DNA from: Schistosoma haematobium
Lineage: Eukaryota; Platyhelminthes; Trematoda; Strigeidida; Schistosomatidae
NCBI RefSeq assembly: GCF_000699445.3
Contig: NC_067200.1
Span: forward strand, 7,376,450 to 7,440,449
Direction of reading: 5' to 3'
DNA length: 64,000 nt
Part shown: positions 1-11,633 of the stretch, piece after piece
How the letters are laid out: each line of letters begins with the position of its first letter
Position numbering within the stretch: position 1 is the stretch's first letter
Position numbers and translations under genes: made by a program
Notes under the pieces: generated by a model
The model's database searches: none
What the model was told of the DNA's origin: nothing
What the model saw: the letters and a program-made list of their open reading frames with translations, nothing else

Positions 1-1341
1 TGAGATGTAAATTTCTCACTAATGAAATGGTTTCAGCTTGGAAATTTGTCACCAATCGCACTATAAATGTATTCTAAATTTATGTAATAAAATTTTAGGT
101 TGCATACTTTACACATTCTGAACTACATAGAACTCTTAAAATTCAGTAATATGTTTTGTTATGTATTATAACATAAGATAGATTTAATACTAAGTATTGA
201 CGTTTTAATATCAGTGTCACTTGAACTGTAGTTAAAAATATTACAGCTTGGAGGATCAACAAGAATAGGTTTTGTCATTGCACCATATGCTAACAGTTCT
301 TTAAAGTGAACTCTGCATATGTTTTAGCTGGAAAAGTTTCAATTACTTCAAATGAATGCGATATGCGAGTATCTTCTTTTGTGAACTATGTTTTACCAGC
401 GTAAGTCAATCTAGAGCGGACTAATATTCAGCATGCACATTCTTTAGTTTGCGAATGGACAACTTGTATATGTGTAACAAGTAATGCACATTTGACGAAA
501 ATGAAGCGAGCTTTTTCTTATAACAACTGATGAGAAATTTGAGACAAGTGAAGTGCCTTTGCATGTTCGATTATTTATCTCTCATTTGTTAAACTAACCA
601 TTGACATTAACACCTAACTTTATATTAGCCTCATGGAATTGATATCAAAACATAGGGTTTGTCCGTGGATTCGTTCAAACGTATCTTCAACCCTCTCCGA
701 TTTCCCTTCTGTTAGAAATTTTCCTATTAGGAACGTTGATTTCATATTTGCTTTATACTTCTAAATTGGGACGTTTTATAACTATCTCTTTGATAGAAAT
801 GTTTTGACGATAGGGTTATTTCGGGAGGCTGGTTTTTTATAGTTTAAAGTGTCGCTTTTTCTGTTTTTCTAGAAAGTGGTAGAAATCCCTGACTAACATA
901 CTACCTTTTTGATATGGTCAGTAATCGAGACTGTATACCATATCTCCATCGTCTAACATTAGTTGGACATGATAGATTACTTCGTTTCGTTACTGTTGTA
1001 GTTAGCGTCGGGGGTTTTTAAGGTTTAATGGATTTCGGTCTACATTACAGTTTAAGCAACCATCGAAAATCAGGAAACACCAACCGTCTGTTTTGTACTG
1101 GTATGGAACTCCTCAGTATTGTTTATCCACGATATCATCACTAATCGAACCCCTGTTCAGTAGTCCGGAGGTTAAGCTGGTAGAGTTGTGAATACGTACT
1201 GCCGAGGAGTCATATACTTTGACATTGCAGCTATCTAGTCCTCTTCGGTCTTCAGTGGTTGTTTTAATCCAGTCTATGATGTATACATAGTATATTTTTC
1301 CTAATCTCTTCACTGATTTGTTTATTTTTTCTCTTGTAAAG
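1..1341. other. Sequence upstream of the first visible NPC1 exon, presumed intron
   Basis: No exon matching NPC1 was found here. Since the exon starting at 1342 begins inside a codon and inside the sterol-sensing domain, this stretch should be intron, with the 5' exons beyond the left edge of the window. A short open frame near 317-411 was considered and set aside. Nothing else was recognised. Confidence 0.5.
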
Positions 1342-1469
1342 GAGCACTAACTACAATGCCAGCTGTTCGTGTGTTCGCATTATATGCAGCTATGGCTATT
1401 GTGTTCAATTTTCTCTTACAAATATTTGCATTCGTCGCTTTGCTTACATTAGATGGACGTAGATATGTA
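1342..1469 (+). CDS. NPC1: NPC1 exon a (end of sterol-sensing domain)
   Basis: The exon encodes a GALTTMPAVRVF block followed by a hydrophobic helix (IVFNFLLQIFAFVALL) and ends at LDGRRYV. In NPC1 this is a late helix of the sterol-sensing domain. The acceptor is AG at 1340-1341, with a weak pyrimidine tract, and it splits a Gly codon so that one base comes from the unseen upstream exon. The donor is GTAAGT at 1470, and the exon ends on a codon boundary. Confidence 0.9.
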
Positions 1470-2009
1470 GTAAGTGTTACGGCCTTTTATATTGATTTAT
1501 TGATGTGTTTCTTTTTCTCTAAAATTTAACTTCGTTCTCATGCTCTTTTTCTCTCTTATTATTTCGATGATAATAAGCTCGTCTAAAGTGACTGACTTCT
1601 GTGTCATTAACTATGCTAGTAATCATTGATCTTTTACTGACATGTTGTATTTTCTAATATTATTATCGCCTCATATCAGCCACACCCTTCTTAATGTGAC
1701 TAGCAACAATAATACTATTAATAATAATAATAACAATAGTGATAATAAATAATAATTCAATTTCAAGTCATTTTTGAAAAATGGGTTTACAACACTTAAC
1801 TTAAAATTCTCAATTGTTGTTTGGGAGAACTTTCACTACTGTACTATCCGACTGTCTAAATTAAAATCTATGAAGCAAGCATATTTCCAAACTGTATTAT
1901 ATAACAGTTGAAAGTTTATTATTCAAACTGTCGACTCTTCATTTTATCCAGTTACTAGTTTAACTAATATGAAATTGAAATGATTTATCATGTTAACAAC
2001 TAAGTACTT

Positions 2010-2120
2010 GAAGTTTGTGCTGATGATGTCGTTTAGAAGAACGATGAAAGCTCCATGACCAAACCATCCAGCTCAAAGGACAAAACTCCATCAATGACAG
2101 CTAATTACAACACATGAATA
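2010..2120 (+). repeat. Interspersed repeat C, copy 1
   Basis: The segment beginning GAAGTTTGTGCTGATGATG, followed by an AGAAGAACGATGAAAGCTCC-type block and ending near AACTCCATCAA, recurs at about 44230-44330 with few differences. The second copy directly follows a decayed RTE 3' region, so this may be a retroelement tail. No coding is visible. Confidence 0.6.
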
Positions 2121-2767
2121 GACTCTACAATGTGATTGCTATGGATATATGTCTGCTCCTTACTCAGAATGTAACCGGTTTAATCATTCAATTATCAATC
2201 TATGTATGTATTCGTTATTTATCGTATAATAAGTCTGCTGTTCAATCATGTTAATATTTAACCTCAATTCGAAGAATCTTAGGTTTTATCTAAATAGTAA
2301 AAATACCCTACCTTGTAAGTTATATTTAAACAAAAGTGTTTGAACCTTTACTACCTATTTGCTTAATCTGTTGATATTTTAGATATTCATAGCACTGTTG
2401 TTTTACTGTAATGCTGTCAGACTTGGTTGAAAAGCTTTTTTATTTCAACTTTTGGTATAATCTAAGCAACATTACTGTTTAATCTGATTGAAAATGTTAT
2501 ATAATCACGTAAAATCTCTTATGTTATAGGATTTTCTAAACGGGGTTTTAGATTACTAAGTGAATGAATCCGTTTCTTATAGGAAAACCCTATCGAATGA
2601 TTCGGGGTGGTCAAGTTATTGAGGCCCACAATATTCGATTACTGACTAAGTCCCCTTCCCCGCCCAAATAAACTGCTATCTCATATTGTTAAATCGTCCC
2701 TTACGACACTACTGAGTGAGAAGACGAAGAGTGGAGAAGCACGTTTACTGGACTTAATTGATATACA

Positions 2768-2770
<3 letters not shown>

Positions 2771-2799
<29 letters not shown>
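2771..2799. repeat. TA dinucleotide microsatellite
   Basis: Uninterrupted AT/TA alternation of about 29 bp within an NPC1 intron. Confidence 0.95.
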
Positions 2800-2812
2800 C
2801 TATGCCTTGGAA

Positions 2813-3190
2813 GTCGAAACTATTTCTTGGTCAATAAAAGTCACTTATAATTAGGAGATTCTTGATTGTTTGGAAAATTGATTTACGGAGATTCAACTGA
2901 GTTGGTGTATACAGGGGATCCACCTAGGGGAGTCGGAAAACCACAATTCCAAGCCATGGGCTCCAGGATCCTAGAGGAACAAAAGGCGTATGAACCTATT
3001 GTTGGTCACTGGCTACCATGAGACTGCATCTCTTTACGTCGCTCCACTGGCTTGTGGATTAAACCTGTAGGTCAACTGCTCGTGGAGTTGCTTTTGAGGA
3101 AACCACCCGCTTCGGTTTAGGCACCCGAGTAGCATTCCAGACCTCACACAAATTGAATGAAATGTGGGGTATATATATTTGGTACCTCCT
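2813..3190 (+). repeat. Retroelement-like segment, possibly a non-coding 5' region
   Basis: This stretch is richer in GC than its surroundings. It contains GGGGATCCACCTAGGGG, TTCCAAGCCATGGGCTCC and GGTACCTCCTTGTACCAATG. Its first part (about 2813-2880, ACTATTTC-TGG-CAAT) recurs near 10716-10770, which shows that it is repetitive. I recall such segments as common in schistosome genomes but cannot assign a family without a search. It has no useful open frame. Confidence 0.45.
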
Positions 3191-3312
3191 TGTACCAATG
3201 TTTCTGTATTTGAATAAGCAAATATGGCTTTCTTATATAACGACTTTGAATTGGTTCACTGTATCAGTTTTATGAATTTACTTTTGTCCTTCTTATATCT
3301 ATATTCATATAG

Positions 3313-3598
3313 GCTCGTCGTTTCGATGTTCTCTTCTGTTTTAAACTAAAACATGAATTCGATAATATAAACGAAACTCAACAATTCAATACTTCTAATC
3401 ATCATTCTCCATTAACAAGTAACTATGATGTAAATAAAACTAATTTAACAACTGGTCAAAATAATCGAAAAGTTTTTTCATCCGATAGTGATTCATTATC
3501 GCTCAGTTCCACAGCTATGGATGATGATAATATACATGAAATTGATTTAGCTGAACATCAACCACATGAACGATCAGAAAACAAAAAATATAAATCAG
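3313..3598 (+). CDS. NPC1: NPC1 exon b (expanded cytosolic loop)
   Basis: The exon has 286 nt, opens on a codon boundary (ARRFDVLFCFKLKHEF) and ends with one base of a split codon before GTAAGC at 3599. It encodes the cytosolic loop after the sterol-sensing domain. The start resembles the human loop (LD-FCC type), but the remainder is a Ser/Asn/Asp-rich insert with SSDSDSLSLSS and an acidic MDDDNIHEIDLAEH stretch, making the loop markedly longer than in human NPC1. The reading frame is open throughout and joins in phase on both sides. Confidence 0.88.
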
Positions 3599-4912
3599 GT
3601 AAGCTTGTTATATTTCCTACTTCTATTGATTGATTGATCACTGAGTAGTATTGACCAGTTTCGTGTTTACCGGGTTCTTTAGCTCTCATCGGATCCTATT
3701 GATCAATTTCCAGTGTAGCCACTAGTATAGGTGACGAAAGATGGATTCATGGAATCTGATAAACACCAGAGGACTAAATAAATATAATGTCTGTCAGAAG
3801 GTCATCCACAGCTCCATGATAAAGTTCTAGACTAAAGCTTTGTGACCCGATTAAAAGCTTCAGTTCTCCCTAGTTTCTATACATATACACTTTGCTGACC
3901 AGTGCCAAATATCACGAAGCTTAGATCCAGGGTTCCTTGTTGACTACCTGCCATCAACGTGATGCATCCAAATTAGGAACACTTAAATAGATGTTATAGA
4001 GATTGAATATTTGGAACCCTTTAACCTGTTAAGTTGAGTAATTATGGCTTGATACATCGGAGATAGGGAGGAGGAGTCATTGACAATAAGTATGGCTTAA
4101 AGTTATTTCAACAACTCAGAATACAATATTTGTATATCTTGAGTAAATAGATTAGGTTTCACCTAAAATGTGTCAATCTTTTTTTTAAAAAAAAAGTAAT
4201 TACGCATAAAAAATGTAACTGTCAATTATTGTTATGATTGCCCTTTAGTGTGAATGTGTCTACCATAATGAGATCCTGTATCGTGTCGTGTAGTTTTAAC
4301 CTCGCTTGTTTTCTTTTCATTTATATATTGTATGTTTTCTCTTTCTCAATAGTATTTGGTTAAACTGTGAAATAAGATGACGGGAGAGAAAGAGAGAGAG
4401 AGAGAATATAAGCCAAACATCACATCACAATAGTGTTGTTGTTGTTGTGTTTTTTTCCAAATGTTCTCTGTACAACTTTTATTGTGACTACAAGTTAACT
4501 TACGACCTTTCCTATCTAATCTATCAGTTCATGATGTAAATCAAGTTTGATTTATTCGAAAATAAATTGTGTAACTTGTGTGTATAGTCAGATATAGTAA
4601 AATAGCATACTCTCACCTTTGAAATGTCCATTTACATGATACAAGACCTAGAAGTTTTGTATATTTTCAATCAAATGTGTGTACATTATTAGATGGACAA
4701 GTAAGTGTCTTAAAACAATAAAAGACTTTTTGAAGAAAAAAAACACTGGACAACATTGTCTCCTGCTATTTTTTACTACAGCTTATTCTCATCAGAAACG
4801 TATTATTTGCAATCATAACGTATATATAATAATGTTGTTACAGTTGTATAGCAATACTATTATTATTAAATCTCTGGAAATTTATTCAATGTTTTTTTCA
4901 CGGTTGAACTCA

Positions 4913-5180
4913 CGAGTCGATCTCAGCTAGACCATCATTGAAAACCTGGAAGCACTGATCAGTCATTTCATCCTAGTATGAGACTCCTCATCAGTGCACA
5001 TCCATGATCCCACGCGCGGAACTCGAACTCAAGAGTTTTGGTCTCGCATATGAACGTTTAACCTCTAGACCACTCAGCCGACATCCAACGGTATCAATGT
5101 CTAACTCTAATCAATCCATGATTTTGCGTTCATTGTATGAGGTGGATAAACTTTCTCACACCTGACACATGAATTCAATT
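4913..5180 (-). mobile_element. SINE-B copy, antisense
   Basis: Read on the - strand it has the SINE-B order: tRNA-like head, hammerhead-like region and 3' body ending in the CTAGACCA.CAT-type block. The hammerhead core is altered (ATGAGGA for CTGAGGA, and a weakened stem II), so self-cleavage is unlikely. The antisense head runs into the family's upstream segment (CCAACGGT-TC/TTAATGTCTAAC), also seen at 38160. Confidence 0.75.
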
Positions 5181-5883
5181 GTGTAAATACTACAATCTCT
5201 ACAAATCCTTATACTTGTTCAGTGTTATTTATGATTACGTTAAATGGAATAATTTTGCTTTTTCTATTCAATCTCCCAATTATGATATGAATTCCATGTT
5301 AACCATTGTGAATGATTCGTTTCATACATTCACAGCATAAGAACGCGCTCATTATAAATAACCAAATTCATGATTTAATGTTTGTTTTTCAATGTTTATG
5401 TATAGATTATTTCCAATTGTTGTTTGAATTCATTTCGTGTTACACGTATAATTCTTACTTTGTTCAATACATTGTGTATTTATTTATAGTAAAGAAAAAG
5501 TATACAAGGTTTCAGTACATTGCATGTGAATATTCAATAATCTGTACCATACTCATGCTCATTCGTAAATATTATTTACGCTGACTTCTTCTCCTTTGAT
5601 ATTTGTCTTTTTATTATTGAATCTGTGTTCTGTGTACTATTTGCTACCTCTCATTTTTATCAAATATGACAGAAGACAATTAGAAAAATCAACTGACTGT
5701 CGTCTTACTATTCAGCTACTTGTTCATACTTCCTATTTAAGTCAACATTTTTCAAAATGTGCATTGATCGTTGAGAATTTCTTTGTTTTTTTTTTAATTA
5801 ATTGAAATGCGATCCAGCAAAGAAAACTTTCTTTTCGACACTACCATTTGCATAGGCTGTACAATTTTATTTGTAATTAATTT

Positions 5884-6060
5884 AATTCAAGTCCCGCGTT
5901 TTGGATCGTAGATTTGCACTACTGAGGAGTCCCATACTGGAACTAAACGTTGGTCCAGTGTTCCCACGTTCTCAATGCTAGTCTAACATTGATTCATTCA
6001 TGATATTAACCTAAATTCAACAATCTCCACAACCCTATACTGACAAACATAATAGTCATA
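5884..6060 (+). mobile_element. SINE-B copy, sense, 5'-truncated
   Basis: It contains CTGAGGAGTCCCATACT and then GGAACTAAAC where the intact family has GGACGAAAC, so the hammerhead G12 is lost. The 3' body follows (CTAGTCTAACATTGATTCA) and ends at CAACAATCTCCACAACCC, the usual family end. Confidence 0.7.
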
Positions 6061-6865
6061 TCATGTATCAAAGAAAGTTGTTTAACAATCGAGATTTTGA
6101 ACAGAGATAATAACGATAAAATTAACTGTCCACTTGACAAGTTTAAGAAGGATGTGAGGAATAAATTAAAAGCATGAAAATGATCATAACGAATAGTGAG
6201 AATTAAAGAGATATAAAAAGTTAGAAGGATGTAATGAAATCAAATTACCGTTTATGAAAATTAAGTGTTGGAACCATGAAAGAATGATTGTTTCTTTTTC
6301 AATGACACCATAGGTTACTGGTGTTAACTAATTAATAGATTATGTCTATTAAACGTGTATACTTACGGGCTTTGATTAAATATTCATCAACCATATTTCC
6401 GAACAATATAAATGATCAGTAGCCGTGTACTGGACGTTACTCATAAGATTGCTTGTAAGTAGTATGTAGCGGAACATGGCGTTGAAATTGTAACAGTCGT
6501 TAGATGGATAAAAGAAAATCAGTACAGCATAAGCATGCTATCGGCAGAACACTTGGATATCAGACGAGAAGAAAGTTCACATTGCATAGTACACCAGAAA
6601 ATGCAATTGAATGATTAAAGTCTATGTATATGTATTATTCAAATGCTTTATAACTTCTCATAAGAAATATGGATTCATTTTGTTGATTGCCTTCTCTTAC
6701 ATCTGCTGTCAAAAATTAGAAATGTTATAATCCTATTGTCTGATACGTTATACTTTTGTTGTTTATTTATCTTCGTTCTTGTGAAAAGAATAGAAATTGA
6801 TCTTTGAACAATTATTTGGCTTTCATCTTAAAAATTCTCCCCCTTTTTTGTTTATTTGTATACAG

Positions 6866-7229
6866 CATCACATTCATGGTTACATTATGCTGTAGCTAAT
6901 TATCTTAGCCCAGTTATTTTATCAGGTTGGGCTAGACCATGTATTATTATAATAAGTTTAGCATGGATATGCTTTGCTGCATCAATTCTACCAAATGGAT
7001 TACATTTAATTCTTGATCAAAAATTATCTATGCCTACTGATTCATACATGTTGGATTATTTCAATGCATTAAATAATGATTTACGAGTTGGACCACCAGT
7101 TTATTTTGTTATTACTGAAGGACATAATTTCACTACATTAGATGGACAAAATCAAGTATGCGGTGGAACAGGTTGTTACAATACATCATTGTTAGAAAAG
7201 ATTAGTTCTGCAGCTCTCTATCCTAATCG
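6866..7229 (+). CDS. NPC1: NPC1 exon c (start of third luminal loop)
   Basis: The 364-nt exon completes an Ala codon and runs SHSWLHYAVANYLSPVI, then a transmembrane helix (IIIISLAWICFAASIL), then the luminal block QKLSMPTDSYMLDYFNAL, GPPVYFVITEGHNF and VCGGTGCYN. These match the segment after the sterol-sensing domain in NPC1, including the conserved Cys pair. Acceptor TATACAG precedes 6866; donor GTAAGT starts at 7230 and splits the next Arg codon. Confidence 0.95.
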
Positions 7230-7486
7230 GTAAGTTGACAAAACAAGAAACTAGTATGATACTATAATTCTGATAGTTTGGAAATAATCATCTTCATTAT
7301 GAGCAATGAATAATACGGTACCAATAATTGTAATTTTTTTATAAGTTAAGTCTCTTATCCCCTATAATTCATTGCTCAACTTTATTATTTATGAATTCTG
7401 TCTTCTATATGATCAATTCAGAATCACAGCTATTCTCTAGATATGTAATGGTAATAAATAAGGAAGTTGGTAAATATTTAATTAGA

Positions 7487-7850
7487 AGGGGTTTTGTGGA
7501 GATTTTTTTAGAAATTTCAATAGTTGAAATCATGAGTCAATTGAAGCTAGACCACCATGGAAAACCTGGAAGCACTGGACGGCCGTTTCGTCCTAGTATG
7601 GGACTCAGCTGTGCGCATCCACGATCCCGCTCCCGGCGACATCCGAACCCAGAACCTGCGAGTCTCGCACGCGAGCGCTTAACTATTAGACCATTGAGTC
7701 GGCATCCTGTGTTCGAATCTCGCGGGATCGTCAATGCACACTGCTGAGGAGTCCAATATTAGGACGAAATGGCCGTCCAGTGCTTTCAGGTTTGTCATGA
7801 TGGTCTAGCTTCAATTGACTCATGATTTCAACAATTTAGATATTTAATTG
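7487..7850. mobile_element. SINE-B pair in head-to-head (fold-back) arrangement
   Basis: The left half (7487-7697) is a nearly complete SINE-B on the - strand: 3' end GGGGTTTTGTGGAG, body, hammerhead region, and a tRNA-like head with an A-box-like TGGTCTAATAG and a B-box-like GGTTCGGAT. The right half (about 7705-7850) is a sense copy that starts within the head at the B box (GTGTTCGAATCTC). The outer arms form an inverted repeat of about 90 bp. The left hammerhead lacks three core bases (CTGA joined directly to GTCC), while the right one is apparently intact. Open frames reported across this region on both strands are by-products of the repeat. Confidence 0.85.
7739..7782 (+). ncRNA. Hammerhead ribozyme motif in SINE-B, core intact
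   Basis: The pieces of a type I hammerhead are all present and in order. Stem I strand CACTG (7739-7743); core CTGAGGA (7744-7750, fits CUGANGA); stem II GTCC/GGAC (7751-7754 with 7762-7765) closing an AATATTA loop; core GAAA (7766-7769); a very short stem III around TGGCCG; cleavage triplet GTC (7775-7777); and stem I strand CAGTG (7778-7782), fully complementary to the first. Stem III is only 2-3 bp, as in natural schistosome hammerheads, so dimeric folding may be needed for cutting. Activity is an inference. Confidence 0.75.
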
Positions 7851-8884
7851 TTAGTAAGACTCAAGCCTACAAGGATAGTGTTTAATTAGTCGATATGGTG
7901 TACGTTCTGTCCTAGAAATATTTAGTTTTCAATTAGGCATCGATTTCGCTTCAGTTTGTGAATATTCTTTTTGAATATCAGGTAAATTTTACCATCATTT
8001 ACTTTAGTGATTATCCCTTTTTGTATTTAAGTGCTGCTACAGAAGTAGGAAATTAATTTTTAACGAGACCTTGAATGTTGTTAACAAATATATTGGCAGT
8101 TATCATTTCCAGGTTACTAACACCATGGAAGGATATTTCTTTTTGACGTACCACCAGTGACTCAAATCCGTGTGGCAAGGTGACGTGTTCCTTTTCTGGG
8201 TTGACTTTTTATAATCTTCGTTTTTGAGAATATAGCATTTATGGAGATGTTAGTTTTCTTGGCGAAAAACATCTTACTGTTGTCACATCTCAAAATAGTT
8301 TCGTGTTTATGATCCGCTCATAAACTTGGAATTTTCAGCTTTTACTCTTAGCACTATCTGATCTTTTTCCCAAAGTAGGACCTAAAGTAATGAGTGCTCT
8401 AGCTAATATATTTGTACTGGATAACTACGATATACAAGCGCGACGACTATAAAAAGCTGGCAGTAAACATCGAAACACTTTCAAGCTATTCAACATAAAC
8501 CATTTATAGACTATTTTAAAAAACAAAATTTATATGATATATACCCTTATTTACTGTAACAAAATCGTTTGGTTTTTTTTAATTTTATATGCAAATCTAT
8601 GCATTGTTTACATTACAATTAGACAGTAGTGTACTTTTTTCTATATAATAGTAAGTAAATATGAAACCCTATGACTGATTCAGTCAGTGTTTCATTCTTT
8701 CAAAAATCTATTTTGTTTTTGTTATAATGGATCAATCGTAATTTCTCAAATAAGTCAAGAATGGTAGGATATATGCAAAATACTTATTATACTGCGTTTT
8801 TTTTTAACCGTGCTCAAAATATCTTCATTTATGCACTACTATGACTGGTGGTTTTGAATACCATTCAAAGTAAACTATAATCAA

Positions 8885-10290
8885 TCAGTTAGTCAGTTAC
8901 AACGTAGAACTTCGTACGTACGTACATCAGTTCGAGTTACCACACCACATTAGCACAGAGATGCAGTGGTCGATTCAAATCCCGTAGTGGTAGTGGTAAT
9001 AAGAGTATAAACAGTAATCGGGAAGATTAGTGTTTGGAGATGTTATTTAAAGAGTATAATCCAGTGAAAGAAATTTGGGGAGAGAAAAAAGGAGACAAGG
9101 AGGAATAAAGAGATCAAAATTTGGGAGAACACAAAGAGTGTATGCACCTGCGTCATTGCAAACGATTTTGAGCCATGTCATTCAGGGTTTCTAACCATCG
9201 GTTGCTGTCATCTCGCGGTCCCCAACCAGGTAGTCTACACCTACCAACATGACTCAGTTCACTTGTCAGTGACTTCATGGACTTGTGCCATGTTTTGGTT
9301 TGGCCGCCCCTAGCTTTCTTCCAACCTACTCCTATACCACTGAACATAGCACGTCGAGGCAGTCGGTCGTTGGGCATACGTAACATGTGTCCCAGTCATC
9401 TCAACTAATGAAGTTTCACTACTTCATCAATTGATTTACCATCCTTACCTAGTACCTGTTTCCTAACAACTGCATTACTTACTCGATGGTCCAATGATAT
9501 ACGAGCAATGTTTCTAAGACATTTATGATCAAATATTAGTAACCTACGAATATCCTCTACTCTTACCGGCCATGTTTCACTGCCATAAAGTAGGACGGAA
9601 CGAACTGCTGCGCAGTAAACACGTCCTTTGGTTGATAGACGGATATCTCGCCTACGCCATAAATGACGCAAGTTGGTAAAAGCTAGTCGAGCCTTCTGTA
9701 TCTGTGCTGAGATTTCGTCACACACCAGACTACAAGGGTTGATGAGACTTCCAAGATAAGTGAAGCAATCGACACGCTCAATTACTTCACTCCCTATCAT
9801 CAGTTCGGGTGTCAATGCGACCTAATCCCGAAGCAACACTTTGCATTTCGAGAATGGGGAGAATCGCATCCCGAACATGTTTGCATTGTTGCTTAGAGTG
9901 GTCAGAAGACTGCATTTTGTCAGCGTCTTCACCAAATAGAACTATGTCATCGGCATATTCCAAGTCAACAAATGAATCTCCTGGTATAAGTTCAACCCCT
10001 GGAAATCTAGACGAGGAAAGTGTTATCTCTAAAAGTACGTCAATGACAAAGTTGAACAAGAATGGAGAGAGTGGACAGCCCTGACGAACACCACTTGAGG
10101 TAATCAATTCTGATGACAGTTCGCCATAAGCTCTCACTCGACCAGTTGTGTTCGAGTAGAGAGCCTTTACAAGGTTAATGTATTTCTTTGGTACTACTTT
10201 CAGTGACAAACACTGCCATAGAACCTTACGATCAACAGAGTCGAATGCCGCCTTAAGGTTGATCCGATTACCCAAAGCAGATATATATAT
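8885..10290 (-). mobile_element. RTE-like non-LTR retrotransposon, 5'-truncated
   Basis: An antisense element with the C-terminal part of a reverse transcriptase and its downstream region. The 3' end lies near 8885 (reverse complement ends with a GTACGTACGTACGAAGTTC-type tail, then GACTGACT-like repeats); the same tail ends the copy at 45470. The 5' truncation is near 10265, within the palm domain. It lies in an NPC1 intron in the opposite direction to the gene. Confidence 0.9.
9153..10275 (-). pseudogene. RTE-like reverse transcriptase, broken
   Basis: Read on the - strand it shows reverse transcriptase motifs in order: LKAAFDSVDR (metal-binding Asp region), SSGVRQGCPLSPFLFN, and EYADDIVLFGED with the catalytic YADD box. 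The thumb and C-terminal region follow (CFTYLGSLI, RLAFTNLRHLWRRRDIRLS, LLYGSETWPV, LRMPNDRLPRRAM). There is a frameshift shortly after YADD (about 9905-9920), an in-frame stop at 9405-9407 and another at 9153-9155. The endonuclease domain and the N-terminal RT part are missing. It cannot make a working enzyme. The motif set fits RTE-clade elements such as schistosome SR2; the subfamily is not certain. Confidence 0.88.
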
Positions 10291-11633
10291 TTAGAGAGAT
10301 TTCAAACCCTAACACCCACTAGGTAATCATTTTATGTCTTAACCATAAATCTTGTCACCTTACAACTTGAAACGATGTTTTATCTAGTTCGGTCAAGACA
10401 AGTTAATTAGTGCATGTATTGCTAACTGACTCAAAACATCACTGTACACAAACCCTAGTACTTATTAAATAACCTATATTGAATTACATTTGGTGAATAC
10501 ACTATTTTTCTAATTTCATACTGTTATTAGCGTAGAATTTGTTAGTACGGATAATACGTGTCAGAAATCTCGATCTCTTCGTTTCTTTTCACTTAATATT
10601 ATTTGTTATTGCAATACATGAGCCTGGCTACTCGAGAGAAAAGACGGAAACTGAGAAAGGAGGTTCCTTAAGAAATTAACCCTATACGTTGTTTACATTT
10701 CATCTCTTAAAAATAAAAACTATTTCCTGGCCAATCACATGCACTTATCATTTGGCGATTCCTGATAGCCCAACTATCACTTTTCCATCCTGAAAAATAG
10801 GTTTCGAATTTAATTGGAGGCGTTTGGATAGGTGCACATCAATATTCGAAATTTCCATATTGTAACTAGTATCTGGAAATAAAGAGATATTTTTATCTTT
10901 CTGTCATGACAGAAAGTAGGATTGTCACATCGAGTAGGGCTATTTTTCGAGACCCCAAATTTGATACCAGAGATTAGATCAATAGTCATGTTGTGCATTC
11001 AACTCAAATATCCAAACTACGATTGGAGCCAAAATAGATATGTCATAACGGAAGTTTACTAACATTTTTCATTCCCCATCTCTTTAGGATAATTCTGCTG
11101 CGATATTTTGCTTGTCACTAATATCTTGTCGGACTTGAGTTGCGAATTGTCGTTTTTATATCTTCTATGAAATCCTACACTGAGATGGTTCCCGCTGCTC
11201 ATTTCTTCGAAATGCTGTCAATGTTTTTTCATTGAACTGGAAATTTGTGCAGTATCATTTCATACGTACCTTTTCACTCCGTCTTTTTAAACTATACTTC
11301 AACTGCTACTCTATTATTCCTACATTTTTTCATTCATTCAATTTAACAGCTTGGGCCAACACACATCTTCCCCAAGCTGTCCCATTTATAACAATGATAG
11401 TTGAGACTCCCTATCAAAATCATTTATTATACAGAATTTGTAGGTGATATTCGTGACATCAGTTGAAGTGTCATTTGAAACCAGAAATAACTGAATTACT
11501 GTTTCATTCTGACATCGAGGTTTCTCATCAATCCTTACGCAATCATTTGATGTAAAGTTATTAATGATTTATTATGTGACTCTGAAGTTTGTAATTATTC
11601 TATTTAGCTAAACAAGTTTTTGTTTTACTATAG

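Larger units (their letters stand above)
1470..3312 (+). other. NPC1 intron with repeats
   Basis: Intron between the exons ending at 1469 and starting at 3313. It holds an AAT-rich simple stretch near 1710-1755, a copy of repeat C, a TA microsatellite and a retroelement-like segment (all listed separately). The rest is unrecognised AT-rich sequence. Confidence 0.7.
3599..6865 (+). other. NPC1 intron with SINE-B copies
   Basis: Intron between exons b and c. It holds a GA-rich microsatellite near 4382-4406 and two SINE-B copies (4913-5180 and 5884-6060). The rest is AT-rich and unrecognised; short open frames at 5312-5805 have no coding character. Confidence 0.7.
7230..11633 (+). other. NPC1 intron with inverted SINE-B and an RTE copy
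   Basis: Intron between exons c and d. It contains the fold-back SINE-B at 7487-7850 and the antisense RTE element at 8885-10290. A segment near 8115-8230 (CCATGGAAGGATATTTC) may be a very decayed antisense copy of repeat D, but this is uncertain. About 10320-11630 holds nothing recognised apart from the short repeat near 10716. Confidence 0.7.

Noticed and set aside
317..411. Open frame FFKVNSAYVLAGKVSITSN... ending in TAA, after a possible acceptor
   Set aside because: About 33 codons is not unusual by chance, the frame matches no part of NPC1 that I recognise, and its phase does not fit the exon at 1342.
7391..7747. 118-residue open frame and its 65-residue antisense partner
   Set aside because: Both lie across the inverted SINE-B; the GC-rich tRNA-like heads happen to lack stops.
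9809..10084. 91-residue + strand open frame
   Set aside because: It is the shadow of the antisense reverse transcriptase.
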